DNA of 64,000 bases. Origin: Phocoena phocoena (taxonomy: Eukaryota; Chordata; Mammalia; Artiodactyla; Phocoenidae). The translations under genes were made by a program, and so were the position numbers. Location of the stretch: positions 62,492,220-62,556,219 of the forward strand of contig NC_089235.1 in the NCBI RefSeq assembly GCF_963924675.1, written 5' to 3'. Shown here piece by piece: positions 1 to 12,515 of this stretch. Below the pieces are notes generated by a model. That model worked only from the letters and a program-made list of their open reading frames with translations, searched no databases and was not told the DNA's origin. Every line of letters starts with the position of its first letter. Positions within the stretch are counted from its first letter, which is position 1.

Positions 1-741
1 GTTTTTAACTGCATTGGAAGGACCAGCACCCACAGTTAAGAACTACAACCTTTTGAGAGTAAGTCACTCCAGCTGTTCTATTTTTTTAACGTTCACATAA
101 AAACGACATGCACATACACATTCAATAATTGAGGAAGATACTTTTATAAGGAACATTGTTTTCTTTCTGCCTTAAACTCTTCCATCATGGAATGGGAAGC
201 AAACATGTACACACATTCAGTAAACCTGCTCGGCAGTGGAAACTGTATCATTACAGCAGGAAATCCCCCCAGTTTCCCCCAGGCAGCTCCTGAAGAGCTG
301 TAGAGTTGCAGATATTGTAATACTCCTAATTTGTAATATAGATTCCTGTGATAGGGATTCCCTGCCCCAAACTCCCTTAGGTCCAGAAAGACACTAATTC
401 GTCTTTTTGGCTGGTCATTAATGACCAGAATTGATCTCTCTTCTCACTTGTTATGCTTAGTTTAATAAAAAAACACTTTCTGGAAACAAGTTCCTGTTTA
501 TGTTTGTAAGTGGTATCTCTTACACCTAAAATTCTTACATCGGACAATTTCATAGAGCCAACAGACACAAAAGTCTTTGCCAAGAACAATTCCCGTGAAG
601 GGTATAAAAGCAGTGAATCCTTGGAAGTCCAGAGTAAATGACAGGACTTGCCCCCAGATATTGAATGGGATTAAGTGCACCTTTTCTGAAAGCCATGTAA
701 AGCAACTGCATAGTTGACACACCATGTTTTTCTTCCCCCAG
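1..741 (+). other. COL14A1: COL14A1 intron, 3' part
   Basis: Non-coding sequence upstream of the first exon in the window. It ends in a pyrimidine-rich tract and a CAG acceptor at 739-741. I see no exon, RNA gene or recognisable repeat in it. Short ORFs on both strands have no protein character. Confidence 0.7.
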
Positions 742-795
742 GGCTTTCCTGGAAAGGATGGATCCTCTGGCCCTCCGGGACCACCAGGGCCAATT
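742..795 (+). CDS. COL14A1: Collagen XIV alpha-1, COL2 triple-helix exon (54 bp)
   Basis: This exon encodes 18 residues, G-F-P-G-K-D-G-S-S-G-P-P-G-P-P-G-P-I, which are six perfect Gly-X-Y triplets. It starts with a complete Gly codon after a CAG acceptor and ends before GTAAGT, so both ends are phase 0. The 54-bp length is the classic collagen exon unit of six triplets. It belongs to the COL2 collagenous domain of a FACIT collagen: a secreted homotrimer that binds the surface of fibrillar collagen and affects fibril assembly. The collagen character is certain. The COL14A1 assignment rests on the downstream NC2 and C-terminal exons together with the neighbouring MRPL13. Upstream exons, including the von Willebrand A, fibronectin III and thrombospondin-N-like domains expected for this gene, lie outside the window. 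Confidence 0.93.
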
Positions 796-1531
796 GTAAG
801 TATTTCCAGGAACTACTGGGATGTAGTACTGCTTTAAAGCAATTCATCTCTTTTATGAGATTTTCTTCTGCCAAACCTTTCACCTTGGCGGCCATCTTTG
901 CTATATGTAACAACTCATCCCTTGGTACAGAGCTCTTCCTAAAACATCCTTAAAAAATCATGTATCCATGTGGCTTGATTATTCTACCTCTGAGCCACTT
1001 TGCCATAAGATCACCTGCATTGATTTACTTTTATTAGACACAGATAAGCCTTGAATTATTTTTTCTTTTTAAATTTTTATTGGAGTATAGTTGATTTACA
1101 ATGTTGTGTTAGTTTCGGGTGTACAGCAAAGTGAATCAGTTATACGTATACATATATCCCCTCTTCTTTAGATTATTTTCCCATATAGGCCATTACAGAG
1201 TATTGAGTAGCATTCCCTGTGCTCTACAGTAGGTCCCTGTTGATTATCTATTTTCTATATAGTGGTGTGTAAATGTCACTACTATATATAAAAAAGGCTT
1301 GAATTTGAAAGAACTACATCTAACCGACAGAGTGGAGACTTTTCCAAAACTGTCTTCCTTACTTTTGTGGTACGTTAGTTGGAAACAGGAATGAGCAGTG
1401 AATCCTGAAGACTTGGTGTTGGGCGGGGAGGTGAGGTTAACTGTGCATGCTTGCTGCTCTTTCTTGAGAGCTAGCTGTTTTCGATGAGAATGAGTGAGTC
1501 CTCACCTTTGCTCCGTATTCCTTTCTATTAG
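796..1531 (+). other. COL14A1: COL14A1 intron
   Basis: Intron with a GTAAGT donor and a TATTAG acceptor. The only recognisable content is an antisense L1 3'-end fragment at about 1071-1273. Confidence 0.85.
1071..1273 (-). mobile_element. L1 3'-end fragment (antisense)
   Basis: The plus strand reads as the reverse complement of an artiodactyl-type L1 3'UTR, starting TTTTTATTGGAGTATAGTTG and continuing through a run that includes ACAGCAAAGTGAATCAGTTA. The same sequence recurs antisense near 23420 and in sense near 24168-24332, which supports a dispersed element. It is heavily 5'-truncated. Confidence 0.75.
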
Positions 1532-1603
1532 GGCATTCCCGGAGCCCCTGGAGTCCCAGGAATCACAGGAAGCATGGGACCCCAAGGCGCCCTCGGACCA
1601 CCT
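1532..1603 (+). CDS. COL14A1: Collagen XIV alpha-1, COL2 triple-helix exon (72 bp)
   Basis: This exon encodes 24 residues, eight uninterrupted Gly-X-Y triplets beginning G-I-P-G-A-P-G-V-P and ending G-A-L-G-P-P. The acceptor is TATTAG and the donor GTGAGT. Both boundaries are phase 0, so it joins cleanly to the exon ending at 795 and to the next at 16857. Its length is a multiple of nine, as for other helical exons here, so skipping it would keep the frame and the Gly repeat. Proline in the Y position (G-A-P, G-V-P) gives candidate hydroxyproline sites. It is part of the same COL2 domain as the preceding exon. Confidence 0.93.
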
Positions 1604-2469
1604 GTGAGTATGTGACTGTAGCCAGTCAGGATGGTTGCCCAGTTATCCCTCTGGTTTATTTATCTGTTTAAATTTACAGCATCTTCTTAGGTCAAGATGT
1701 ATTTTTCAGGACTGGATTCTGTGGGAATCCATGAGGAAAACAGAGAATCTCCTAGGATAAAGATTAAGATCAGACCGTGCATATATCATGGCTAAAGACA
1801 AATGGTCCCAACAGGGGATCATCTGCAGCTAAGCTTCTGCTTATATATATTTCCACTGTTTGTTATTCTGTATTTGGCTAAGTCAACTCAATGCCATCTT
1901 TACAGGGACTGGGTACAATACTATCTGTTAACTAGGCCTGTGTCCTGGGTGAGAAATACAAGGCCAGAGAAAGTCCAGGATTAGTGAAAATGGGAAGAGA
2001 TTTTTCTTTCCTAAACTCTGCAAGAAAGACAGACTTTGCCATTAAAACACACACTCACACATTCACGAATAGTGGTGTAAATGAAGGTCCAGTGAATGGA
2101 ACTAATTACCTCCCATTTTTGTGCTTCTAATCTCTTAGGTTGGTGCTTAAATGTGATCAGTGGAGGGGGTAGGGGTAGGATGGGGGAGAAACAGATGAGC
2201 TTATCTGGGCCTGTTTCCTCATCTGTAAAATAAGGTTGTTGAAGTACAGCCTCCAAAGGCACACTTGGCATCTTCTGCGACTTGCAAATTGTTCCTTCTG
2301 GGTGTAATTATTAGTCAGCCTTCTGATATTATCTGCGAGGTACCAAATCTGTATCCATAAACTAAAGCAATTGAGAAGTGTCAATGTATACACATTGCAG
2401 ATGTGCTAAGGATTCATGGAACAGTGAAATCTGAAGGGTGAGGGTAGAAGAGGTTAATGAAGTCGGTTT

Positions 2470-2945
2470 CTACTCCCTGCTATAACAATTAACACAATCT
2501 TAGGGGCTTAAAACAACAAAAATTTATTATCTTACAGTTCTGTAGGTCAGAAGTCTGATATAGTCTCACTGGGTTTTAAAATCAAGGTGTCAGCTTTTCC
2601 TTTCTGGAAGTTCTAGGGGAGAATCTATTACCTTGCCTTCTCTAGCTTCTAAAGACTTCCCACCGTCCTTGGTTTGTGGCCCACTTTGAAGTCAGCAGTG
2701 TTGCATCTCTCTGAACATTTTTCCATAATCATATCTCCCCCAAACATAGCCCAGAAAGTTTCTTTGCTTTGAATGATGTATGTGATTACATTTGGGCCAC
2801 CCTGATAATCCTAGATAATCTCCCTACATTACTTCAAGATCCTAACTAAATCACACTTCAAAGTCCTTTTGCCACATAAAGTAATATATTCACAAGTTCT
2901 GGGGATTACGGCATGAACACTTCAGGGGCCTTTTTCTGCCTACCA
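2470..2945. repeat. Old interspersed repeat, family not assigned
   Basis: It contains the common mammalian signature of CTGCTATAACA followed by GGGGCTTAAAACAACA and AAATTTATTATCTTACAGTTC, then a diverged body to a CCTACCACA end. Related sequences occur at about 29490-30060, 30786-31140 and 42108-42380. I recognise the type as widespread in mammals but cannot name the family or class with confidence. Confidence 0.5.
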
Positions 2946-4329
2946 CACTGAAGAAGGCATAACAGAAACACTGGTTCTCATTCAGAAAGAAACTCTCTCC
3001 CTCTAGCTACTCAGATAGTCACTCTTTATTCTTGAAACCCATTTCAATAAACTGATTTTGCCCTCAGGGTCCTATTCTAGGCTGTGATTCACATGACACA
3101 TATGCAGGTACACAAACACACATAAGACATGAACATAAAAAAATGCCTCCAGATTTTAGCAAACACATCCTAATTTGCACACTCAAATAAAGCTCTCCTT
3201 AGTTGTCATTTTACAAAGCCATATACTTATGGAAGATAAATACACTGTCATGGTGCAAAACCCTTTTAGATCTCCTCTTTTCATATCAAGTTGCTAATGG
3301 GTCACAGAAGAAAATTTGATTGCTTTATCCTCACACATCTTTTTCTGTTATCTCTGCTACCAGGCTTCAGTCCACTTCCCAAAATGTGCTCCAGGAAACA
3401 AGAGTTCCAGAATATGTCAGCAGGGCTCAGAGAGCAAGGGGTTCTGGGAAAGAAGTCTCAGAGACAGTGTATACTAAATCTTTTTCTCAGAAAGTCATGA
3501 CAAGTTTTAGGATAGCAAAGACTTTGAGGCACCTTAAGGTGAAACAAAAAACCGAAACACTGGTTTAACTTGGTTAGACAATAAACAAATGTATTTGTGC
3601 AGTTTCCCTTAACCCAAGCTGGGTTGACCCTAACCGCAGAGGGATGGAATGCAATAGGAAAGAACAGGCTCTAGGAGTACTTGGGAGAGAACAGTGGGGT
3701 GAGGGAGGAGTAGAGTGAGATATGAAATACATTAGGTAAGTAGGACCCCACCCTGCTTATCCATCTGGCCTTTTGTAGCTCTAGAATAGACTTTAAATAT
3801 GGGGCATAGAAAAATAGCAATACATTTTTTCCTGGAAATAAAACACTCGTTAATAATATTATCTTCTATTGTTATAAATCAACAGAAAAGGGCCAGTGAT
3901 GGTGGCATTTATATCAGAGACAGCACTGCGTATTCTCTCAAAAGCCAGTTGTTCTCTGAACCATCCAGCCCAGACTTTTCCCTGTGCTTTGGGCTGGGAG
4001 GAGCCATATGCCTACTGGCTGCCAGACTGGCGTGTTTAGTAAAGTAGGCTCAGTGTCACGGTGTAAAGGCCTTGATTGATTTCCCATGGATGTCTGTCTA
4101 GGAAGGCGGGAGGGAAAGAGACCAAGAAAGACACACCACCCCACTGAAAAGAGCAGTGTGTTTCCTATAGTCGGTGCCAGGAAAATGTTTACTTTCATGA
4201 ACCCTGCTTTTAGCTGCTGACTTCCCAGGACAGAATGGGCATTAATGCTGTTGTGGTCATAATTCCTACCTGAGGCTTAAGCATAAGCTAAAATATGGTA
4301 TCTCCCCTTGCAGGAGAACTGCAGGAGAA

Positions 4330-4850
4330 ATGTTGTGTCATTTCCTGGCTTGAATCTCCTCAGTGGATCCCTGTCACCAGGGGATAGGGCCCAAATATTC
4401 AGCCACATATACGTAGCCCTTGACGATGGGCCCTTTCTTTACCCTCCGACTTGATCTGGCATCATCCTTTTTCTTGGAGGTATGACAACATCCCTTGGAG
4501 TTGTCACCCCAGATTATTTAAAGCTCCCCCAATATATGCCATCCTGTTTCACACTTTTTTTTTTTTTGCCTTTTGGGGATGCTCTTCCATGTGTCTGGGT
4601 TGCTTTCTCCTCCTTTCTCCACCTGGTGAGCTTCTGGCTATTATCTCTCTTAAACTGTGCACTTCCTGTGTGAGGCCACCCTCAGGTCCTCAGGCTGAGA
4701 GACTTCATTTCAACTATTGATGTCCATCTCTCCGCGAAAGGAGAGTTCCTTGAGGGCAGAAGTTTTATCATACTCATGTTCTGATTCCTAGACCCCAGCT
4801 CAGTATCATAGAGGGTACTTAATAAGTGTTTGTTAAAAGAAAGAATGAAG
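4330..4850 (+). mobile_element. L2 LINE 3' fragment
   Basis: Diverged sequence in the style of the L2 3' region: a pyrimidine-rich body, GAGTTCCTTGAGGGCAGAAG near 4743-4762, and a terminal segment resembling the L2 end (GGTACTTAATAAGTGTTTGTT). A poly-T run interrupts it at about 4552-4567. Confidence 0.6.
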
Positions 4851-5484
4851 GTATGATTGCCTTCCAGTTAGGCTGATGTTCAGGTGAGTATGAGAAGGTT
4901 ATTCTTACAGATTGGGGGTCAGATGTGGGAGACATTTAGAGCCGAATGAGGGATGTTTTGATTTTGGTTAGCAGACATCTAATATTTGGAGCTTGGACCG
5001 TAAGATCATTCTTCTTGCCTTCAGGACTAAAATTCTGTGAATCTATGAATGTAGCTACTGTATTTTCTTTTCTTTACATTTCAAGGGTTCCTGAAATTAA
5101 AGGGAAATGTGCCACTTTTTCTCGCCTACATGTACAGGGAATGTGTGTTTTCCCTCAAAGCATACTTTGGTGGAGTTATGAACCTTAACTCACTCAGGAG
5201 TTTTTAGTTTGTTTTTGTTTTACTTTGCAAAAATCAAAGAAAAAATGTCAGAGAAGTTGGAATAAAAAATAATTTCTTGCCATTCAGATATATTCACTAA
5301 ATGGATCTTTCTTGGAGACTGCCTAGCTATGTCCTGCAGCTACTTAGTAACAAGCATTGTGAGACTGAGTTTGAGGAATTTCATGCCCAGTGAAATACAT
5401 CCATCCCTATATACCGGAAGGTGCCCACAGCTGATGCTGTCCATTTACCTTATCACTCAGGTTTGCATGGTAGTTTCTTTTTCT

Positions 5485-5622
5485 TTTTTCTTCTTCTTCT
5501 TTTGTTTTCTTGGCTGTGCAGCGTGGCATGCAGGATCGTAGTTCCCCAACCAGGGGATCGAACCTGCATCCCCTGCTGTAGAAGCGTGGAGTCTTAACCA
5601 CTGGACCACCAGGGAAGTCCCT
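5485..5622 (-). mobile_element. CHR SINE, short tRNA-derived form (antisense)
   Basis: It ends in the antisense CHR head CACCAGGGAAGTCCCTG and starts with a T-rich tract. The tRNA B-box is visible as the complement of GGGGATCGAACC. A 15-bp direct repeat GTAGTTTCTTTTTCT at 5470-5484 and 5623-5637 is its target-site duplication. Confidence 0.88.
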
Positions 5623-5974
5623 GTAGTTTCTTTTTCTAAGTTTCAAGCATTTCAGACAAGATAACTTAATAAATGATAGCTAGCAATGGAAATATCAAAG
5701 AATACATTGGTTCAGAAACAAAAATATTCAAGATAAAATAGATTATAAGAAGCGACTCAAACAAAATGATAAGTCACTCGAAAAAGACAAACAAAACGAA
5801 ACAAAACAAAAATCTAATTCTGAATGACTGCTGTGAGGTTTGGGAGATATATGTTTGCTTTTTAAATTATTATTTAATTAGGAAAAATACTATCTTCACT
5901 GACAAAAATGATGCTGGCTAGCAAATTTGTTGAGCAGTGTTCTCTTTCATGGCAGCAGTAGTGTGTACTCGGGA

Positions 5975-6245
5975 GAGTGCAGATTCTGGAGCTTAGCTGA
6001 TTGGGTTCAGGTCCCAGCTTTTCCATTTTCTTATTTGTGACCTTGGGCAAGTTATTTGTCTTCTCAGTACATCACTTCCCTTATATGTAAAATGGAAGTA
6101 ATATCTCATAGGGTTCTTATAAAGAATAAATATATTTATCTCATAGGAATCTTACAAGGATTAAATGAGTTCATTTTATAGGGCTGTTATAAGAGTTAAA
6201 TGAGTTAATACACCGAGGACAGTGCTTGGAACATGGTAAAATCTT
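5975..6245 (+). mobile_element. MIR SINE with internal tandem duplication
   Basis: It has the MIR core with GGGTTCAGGTCCCAGCTT, GTGACCTTGGGCAAGTTATT and AAAATGGAAGTAATA. The segment resembling CTCATAGGGTTCTTATAA...TTAAATGAG is present about three times between 6102 and 6212, before a conventional MIR end with ACAGTGCTTGGAACATGGTA. Confidence 0.8.
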
Positions 6246-6298
6246 GAGTATTAAACTACTAGTACTTACAAACAGTTTCTTAATATATTAAAAATGTG

Positions 6299-6502
6299 GG
6301 GCTTCCCTGGTGGCACAGTGGTTGGGAGTCCGCCTGCTGATGCAGGGGATGCGGGTTCGTGCCCCAGTCCAGGAGGATCCCACGTGCCGCGGAGTGGCTG
6401 GGCCCGTGAGCCATGGCCGATGGGCCTGCACGTCCGGAGCCTGTGCTCCGCAACGGGAGAAGCCACAGCAGTGAGAGGGCCACATACCACACACACACAA
6501 AA
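6299..6502 (+). mobile_element. CHR SINE, short cetacean form
   Basis: It starts GGCTTCCCTGGTGGCACAGT, carries the tRNA-Glu-like A- and B-box region (GGTTCGTGCC) and ends in a CA/A-rich tail. The target-site duplication AAAATGTG is at 6291-6298 and 6503-6510. CpG-rich and only slightly diverged from the other short copies, so relatively young. Confidence 0.92.
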
Positions 6503-6899
6503 AAAATGTGAAAGAGTTACTTATTTTTCTTTGCTGATTTTTGTTTTTGCTTTGTGTCAAATGCTTGCAAAGGAAGTAGGCAGCAGTCCTAGATTTATAA
6601 TAAATATTTAAATTTAATATTGGACTTAGTTGAATGTTCGAGTGACTCTTTTATGCAAAAAATGGGCTAGGTGGTTTTGGAAACATAAAGTAATATAAGT
6701 TATGGTCCCCAGTATTAGAGGTCTTACCATCTACACAGAGAGAAGAGAAATCCATGCAATGACTTGTAGCTATACTACAATAAAAATTTAGTGTCAGATA
6801 GGTGATACTTGAACTAAGTATTGCATTAGAATATTCCTATTGTTGATACCTAATTTATAAGCTATATGCTTAATACCTTTCTCACATTTCAAATGTTTT

Positions 6900-7315
6900 T
6901 ATACACTGACTAGACCAGGTCTGTGAGAATGAGAAGTTGTACTTTTGATGAGCAGGAGGTGGGGAAGATGGGGCTAAATAATGAGACATTGAATTTGAGG
7001 ACTTTGACTTTGTCACATGGATGTCTAAGAATCACTGAGTGATTTTTGAATAGAGGAACAGCTGCCATCAATCAACAGTCACTGAGCTTTCTAAGTCGTA
7101 TGCTGGTAGTATCTGAGGAGGATGAGACTAGTGGTTGCGTAGAGGATGAACTGGAAGGGAGGGTTTTTAGTTAGAGAAGCCAGCTAGAAGGAAGTTGCAA
7201 ATGCACTGGTGTGAGATGGTTAGGGTAGCACCTTGGTGGTGGAGTGGAAGAGATAGATAAAAGAGGAATTGCAATGCAAAAAGTGTGCATGTACGTGTGT
7301 GTAATAGACATGCAA
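6900..7315 (-). mobile_element. L2 LINE (antisense), left part, split by the double L1
   Basis: Diverged antisense L2 resembling the GAGACTAGTGGTTGCGTAGAGG...GATGGTTAGGGTAGCA type of sequence. The L1 pair interrupts it, and related sequence resumes at about 15686 (TAAAAGATATAACTAGTGGT). This independently supports 7316 and 15685 as the insertion edges. Confidence 0.45.
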
Positions 7316-7329
7316 GAGGCAAGGGAAGG
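7316..7329 (+). repeat. Target-site duplication, left copy, of the double L1
   Basis: The 14-base sequence GAGGCAAGGGAAGG is repeated exactly at 15672-15685, immediately after the A-rich tail of the second L1. No copy is seen between the two L1s. Confidence 0.8.
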
Positions 7330-7353
7330 GACATTCACAGAAAGATAGACAAG

Positions 7354-8272
7354 ATGAAAAGGCAGAGGGCTTTGTACCAGATGAAGGAACAAGATAAAAC
7401 CCCAGAAAAACAACTAAATGAAGTGGAGATAGGCAACCTTCCAGAAAAAGAATTCAGAATAATGATAGTGAAGATGATCCAGGACTTTGGAAAAAGAATG
7501 GAGGCAAAGACAGAGAAGATGCAAGAAATGTTTAACAAACACCTAGAAGAATTAAAGAACAAACAGAGACGAACAATACAGTAATTGAAATGAAAAATAC
7601 ATTAGAAGAAATCTATACCAGAATAACTGAGGCAGAAGAACGGATAAGTGACCTGGAAGACAGAATGGTGGAATTCATTGCTGCAGAACAGAATAAAAAA
7701 AAAGAATGAAAAGAAATGAAGACAGCCTAAGAGACCTCTGGGACAACATTAAATGCACCAACATTTGTATTATAGGGGTCCCAGAGGAGAAGAGAGAGAG
7801 AGAAAGGACCCAAAAAAATATTTGAAGAGATTATAGACGAAAACTTCCCTAACGTGGGAAAGGAAATAGCCACCCAAGTCCAGGAAGTGCAGAGAGTCCT
7901 AGGCAGGATAAACCCAAGGAGAAACATGCCAAGACACATAGTAATCAAATACGCAAAAAATAAGACACAGAAAAAAAAAATTAAAGACAAAAATTATTGA
8001 AAGCAGAAAGGGGAAAACGACAAATAACATACAAGGGAACTCCCATAAGGTTAACAGCTGATTTCTCAGCAGAAACTCTACAAGCCAGAAGGGAGTGGCA
8101 TGACATATTTAAAGTGATGAAAGGGAAGAACCTACAACCAAGATTACTGTACCCGGCAAGGATCTCATTCAGATTCGATGCAGAAATCAAAAGCTTTACA
8201 GACAAATAAAAGCTAAGGGAATTCAGCACCACCAAACCAGCTCTACAACAAATGCTAAAGGAACTTCTCTAA
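7354..8272 (+). pseudogene. L1 ORF1 remnant
   Basis: This is the RNA-binding chaperone ORF of the L1. The ATG at 7354 starts an M-K-R-Q-R-A-L-Y-Q reading frame with a lysine/glutamate-rich coiled-coil-like region, which stops after a frameshift at about 7580. Coding sequence continues in other frames, including a segment around 7997-8209 with I-T-Y-K-G-T-P-I-R-L-T, typical of the L1 ORF1 C-terminal domain. The natural end is the TAA at 8270-8272. The overall length is not a multiple of three and several indels are present, so no functional protein is expected. Confidence 0.88.
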
Positions 8273-8330
8273 GTGGGAAACACAAGAGAAGAAAAGGACC
8301 TACAAAGACAAACCCAAAACAATTCAGAAA

Positions 8331-11300
8331 ATGGTAATAGGAACATACATATCAATAATTACCTTAAACGTGAATGGATTAAATGCTCCAACCAAAAGAC
8401 ACAGACTCACTGAATGGATACAAAAACAAGACCCATATATATGCAGTCTACAAGAGACCCACTTCTGACCTAGGGACACATACAGACTGAAAGTGAAAGG
8501 AGGGAAACAGATATTCCATGCAAACGGAAATCAAAAGAAAGCTGCAGTAGCAATTCTTATATCAGACAAAATAGACTCTAAAATAAAGACTATTACAAGA
8601 GACAAAGAAGAACACTACATAATGATCAAGAGATCAATCCAAGAAGAAGATATAACAATTGTAAATATTCATGCACCCAACCCAGGAACCCCTCAATGCA
8701 TACAGCAAATGCTAACAGCCATAAAAGGGTAAATTGACAGTAACACAATAATAGTAGGGGACTTAAACACCTCACTTTCACCAATGGACAGATCATCCAA
8801 AAAGAAAATAAATAAGGAAACAGAAGTGTTAAATGATACATAAAACAAGATAGACTTAGCTGATATTTATAGGACATTCCATCCAAAAACAGCAGAATGT
8901 ACTTTTTTCTCAAGGGCTCATGGAACATTCTCCAGGATAGATCATATCTTGAGTCGCAAATCAAGCCGTGGTAAATTTAAGAAAATTGAAATCATATCAA
9001 GTATCTTTTCCAACCACAACGCTATGAGACTAGATATCAATTACAGGAAAATGTGTTTGTATCTGTAAGAGATACAAACATATGGAAGCTAAACAACACA
9101 CTACCTAATAACCAAGAGATCACTGAAGAAATCAAAGAGGAAATCAAAAAATACCTAGAAACAAATCACAATGAAAACACAACGACCCCAAACCTATGGG
9201 ATGCAGCAAAAGCAGTTCTAAGAGGGAAGTTTATAGCTATACAAGCCTACCTTAAGAAACAAGAAATGTCTCAAATAAATAACCTAACCTTACACCTAAA
9301 GCAATTAGAGAAAGAAGAACAAAAAAACCTCAGCGTTAGGAGACGGAAAGAAATCATAAAGATCACGTCAGAAATAAATTTAAAAAATGAAGGAAATGAT
9401 AGATCAATAAAACTAAAAGCTGGTTCTTTGAGAAGATAAACAAAAGTGATAAACCATTAGCCAGACTTATCAAGAAAAAAAGGGAGAAGACTCAAATCAA
9501 TAGAATTAGAAATGAAAAAGGAGAAGTAACAACTGACACTGCAGAAATACAAAGGATCATGAGAGATTACTACAAGCAACTATATGCCAGTAAAATTAAC
9601 AACCTGAAAGAAATGTACAAATTCTTAGAAAAGCACAACCTTCTGAGACTGAACCAGGAAGAAATAGAAAATATGAACAGACCAATCACAAGCACCGAAA
9701 TTGAAATTGTGATTAAAAGTCTTCCAACAAACAAAAGCCCAGGACCTGATGGCTTCACAGATGAAATCTATCAAACATTTAGAGAAGAGGTAACACCTAT
9801 CCTTCTCAAACTCTTCGAAAATATGGCAGAGGGAGGAATACTCCCAAACTCATTCTATGAGGTCACCATCACTCTGATACCAAAACCAGACAAAGATGTC
9901 ACAAAGAAAGAAAACTACAGGCCAATATCACTGATGAACATAGCTGCAAAAATCCTCAACAAAATACTAGCAAACAGAATTCAACAGCACATTAAAAGGA
10001 TCATACATTATGATCAAGTGGGGTTTATCCCAGGAATGCAAGGATTCTTCAATATATGCAAATCAATCAACGTGATACACCATATTAACAAATTGAAGGA
10101 GAAAAGCCATATGATCATCTCAGTAGATGCAGAGAAAGCTTTTGACAAAATTCAACACCCATTTATGATAAAAACCCTCCAGAAAGTAGGCATAGAGGGA
10201 ACATTCCTCAACATAATAAAGGCCATATATGACAAACCCTCAGGCAACATCGTCCTCAATGGTGATAAACCATTTCCAATAAGATCAGGAACAAGACAAG
10301 GTTGTCCACTCTCACCACGATTATTCAACATAGTTTTGGAAGTTTTAAACACAGCAATCAGAGAAGAAAAAGAAATAAAAGGAATCCAAATTGGAAAAGA
10401 AGAAGTAAAGCTGTCACTGTTTGCAGATGACATGATAATATACACAGAGAATCCTAAAGATGCTACCAGAAAACTACTAGAGCTAATCAATGAATCTGGT
10501 AAAGTAGCAGGATACAAAATTAATACACAGAAATCTCTTGCATCCCTGTACACTAATGGTGAAAAATCTGAAAGTGAAATTAAGAAAATCCTCCCATTTA
10601 CCATTGCAACAAAAGAATAAAATATCTAGGAATAAACCTACCTGAGGAAACAAAAGAGCTGTATGCAGAAAATTATAAGACACTGATGAAAGAAATTAAA
10701 GATGATACAAACAGATGGAGAGATATACCATGTTCTTGGATTGGAAGAATTAACATTGTGAAAATGACTCTACTACCCAGAGCATTCTACAGATTCCATG
10801 TAATCCCTATCAAACCACCAATGGCATTTTTCTCAAAACTAGAACAAAAAATTTCTCAATTTGTATGGAAATACAAAAGACTCCGAATAGCCATAACAAG
10901 CTTGAGAAAGAAAAACAGAGCTGGAAGAATCAGGCTCCCTGACTCCAGACTCTGCTACAAAGCTACAGTAATCAAGACAGTATGGTACTGGAAAAAAACA
11001 TAAATATAGATCAATGGAACAGGAGAGAAAGCCCAGAAATAAACCCACGCACATATGGTCACCTTATTTTTGATAAAGGAGGAAAGAATATACAGTGGAG
11101 AAAACACAGCCTCTTCAATAAGTGGTGCTGGGAAAACTGGACAGCTACATGTAAAAAATGAAATTAGAAAACTCAATATACAAAAACACCATACACAAAA
11201 ATAACCTCAAAACGGATTAAAGACCTAAATGTAAGGCCAGACACCATCAAACTCTTAGAGGAAAACATAGGCAGAACACTCTATGACATAAATCACAGCA

Positions 11301-12139
11301 AGATCCTATTGATCCACTCCTAGAGAAATGGAAATAAAAACAAAAATAAAAAATGGGACCTAATGAAACTTAAAGGCTTTTGCACAGCAAAGGAAACAAT
11401 AAATAAGACGAACAGACAACCCTCAGAATGGGAGAAAATATTTGCAAATGAAGCAACTGACAAAGGATTAATCTCCAAAACATACAAGCAACTCATGCAG
11501 CTCAATATCAAATAAACAAATAACCCAATCCAAAAATGGGCAGAAGACTAAACAGACATTTCTCCAAATAAGATATACAGACTGCCAACAGACACATGAA
11601 AGAATGTTCAACATCATTAATCACTAGAGAAATGCAAATCAAAAAAATGAGATATCATCTTACACTGGTCAGAATGGCCATCATCAAAAAATCTACAAAC
11701 AATAAATGCTGCAGAGGTTAAAGTGAAAAGGGAACCCTGTTGCACTGTTGGTGGGAATGTAAGTTGATACAGCCACTATGGAGAACAGTATGGAGGTTCC
11801 TTAAAAAACTAAAAATAGAACTAGCACATGACCCAGCAATCCCAGTACTGGGCATATACCCTGAGAAAACCATAATTCATAAAGAGTCATGTACCAAATG
11901 GTTCATTGCACCTCTGTTTACAATAGCCAGGACATGGAAGCAACCCATGTGTCCATCCACAGATGAATGGATAAAAAAATGTGGCACATATATACAATTG
12001 AATATTACTCAGCCAGAAAAAGGAATGAAACTGAGTTATTTGTAGTGAGGTCGATGGACCTAGAGACTGTCATACAGAGTGAAGTAAGTCAAAAGAGAAA
12101 AACAAATACCGTATGTTAACACATATATATGGAATGTAA
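8331..12139 (+). pseudogene. L1 ORF2 remnant (endonuclease/reverse transcriptase), element 1
   Basis: In active L1s, ORF2p nicks target DNA with an APE-like endonuclease and reverse-transcribes its RNA there. The ATG at 8331 opens M-V-I-G-T-Y-I-S-I-I-T-L-N-V-N-G-L-N, a typical endonuclease start, but a TGA follows at about 8466. The longest open piece (9559-10620, 353 residues) spans the reverse transcriptase core, with [30 protein letters not shown] and an intact catalytic F-A-D-D at about 10419-10430. A frameshift at about 10618 breaks it. The C-terminal region (10686-11003, 11740-12045) follows in pieces, with a [10 protein letters not shown] cysteine motif at its end. It is dead through several stops and indels. 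Confidence 0.93.
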
Positions 12140-12515
12140 AAAAAAAAAAAAGAAAATGGTCAGAAGAACCTAGGGGCAAGACAGGAGTAAAGATGCAGAC
12201 CTACTAGAGAATGGACTTGATATGAGGAGGGGGAAGGGTAAGCTGGGACAAAGAGAGAGAGTGGCATGGACATATACACACTACCAAACGTAACATAGAT
12301 AGCTAGTGGGGAGCAGGCACGTAGCACAGGGTGATCAGCTCAGTGCTTTGTGACCACCTAGAGGGGTGGGATAGGGAGGGTGGGAGGGAGGGAGATGCAA
12401 GAGGGAATAGATATGTGGACATATGTATACGTATAACTGATTAACTTTGTTTTAAAGCAGAAACTGACACACCATTGTAAAGCAATTATACTCTAATAAA
12501 GATGATAAAAAGTAT

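Larger units (their letters stand above)
7330..12515 (+). mobile_element. Near-full-length L1 (element 1)
   Basis: L1 retrotransposon lacking most of its 5'UTR: it begins about 24 bases before the ORF1 ATG. It carries degenerate ORF1 (7354-8272), ORF2 (8331-12139) and its own 3'UTR (12140-12512), which ends in a CTCTAATAAAGATGATAAAAA segment. That 3'UTR differs from the 3'UTR of the element joined to it, so the two belong to different L1 subfamilies. It has no long poly(A) tail. Sequence of element 2 begins within a few bases. Confidence 0.93.

Noticed and set aside
5407..5646. Possible tRNA gene near the GATCGAACC B-box
   Set aside because: The tRNA-like region is the head of a CHR SINE with a target-site duplication. 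There is no cloverleaf-compatible acceptor stem.
9559..10620. 353-residue ORF that could be taken for a new gene
   Set aside because: It is the reverse transcriptase core of the L1, with the surrounding L1 sequence complete on both sides.
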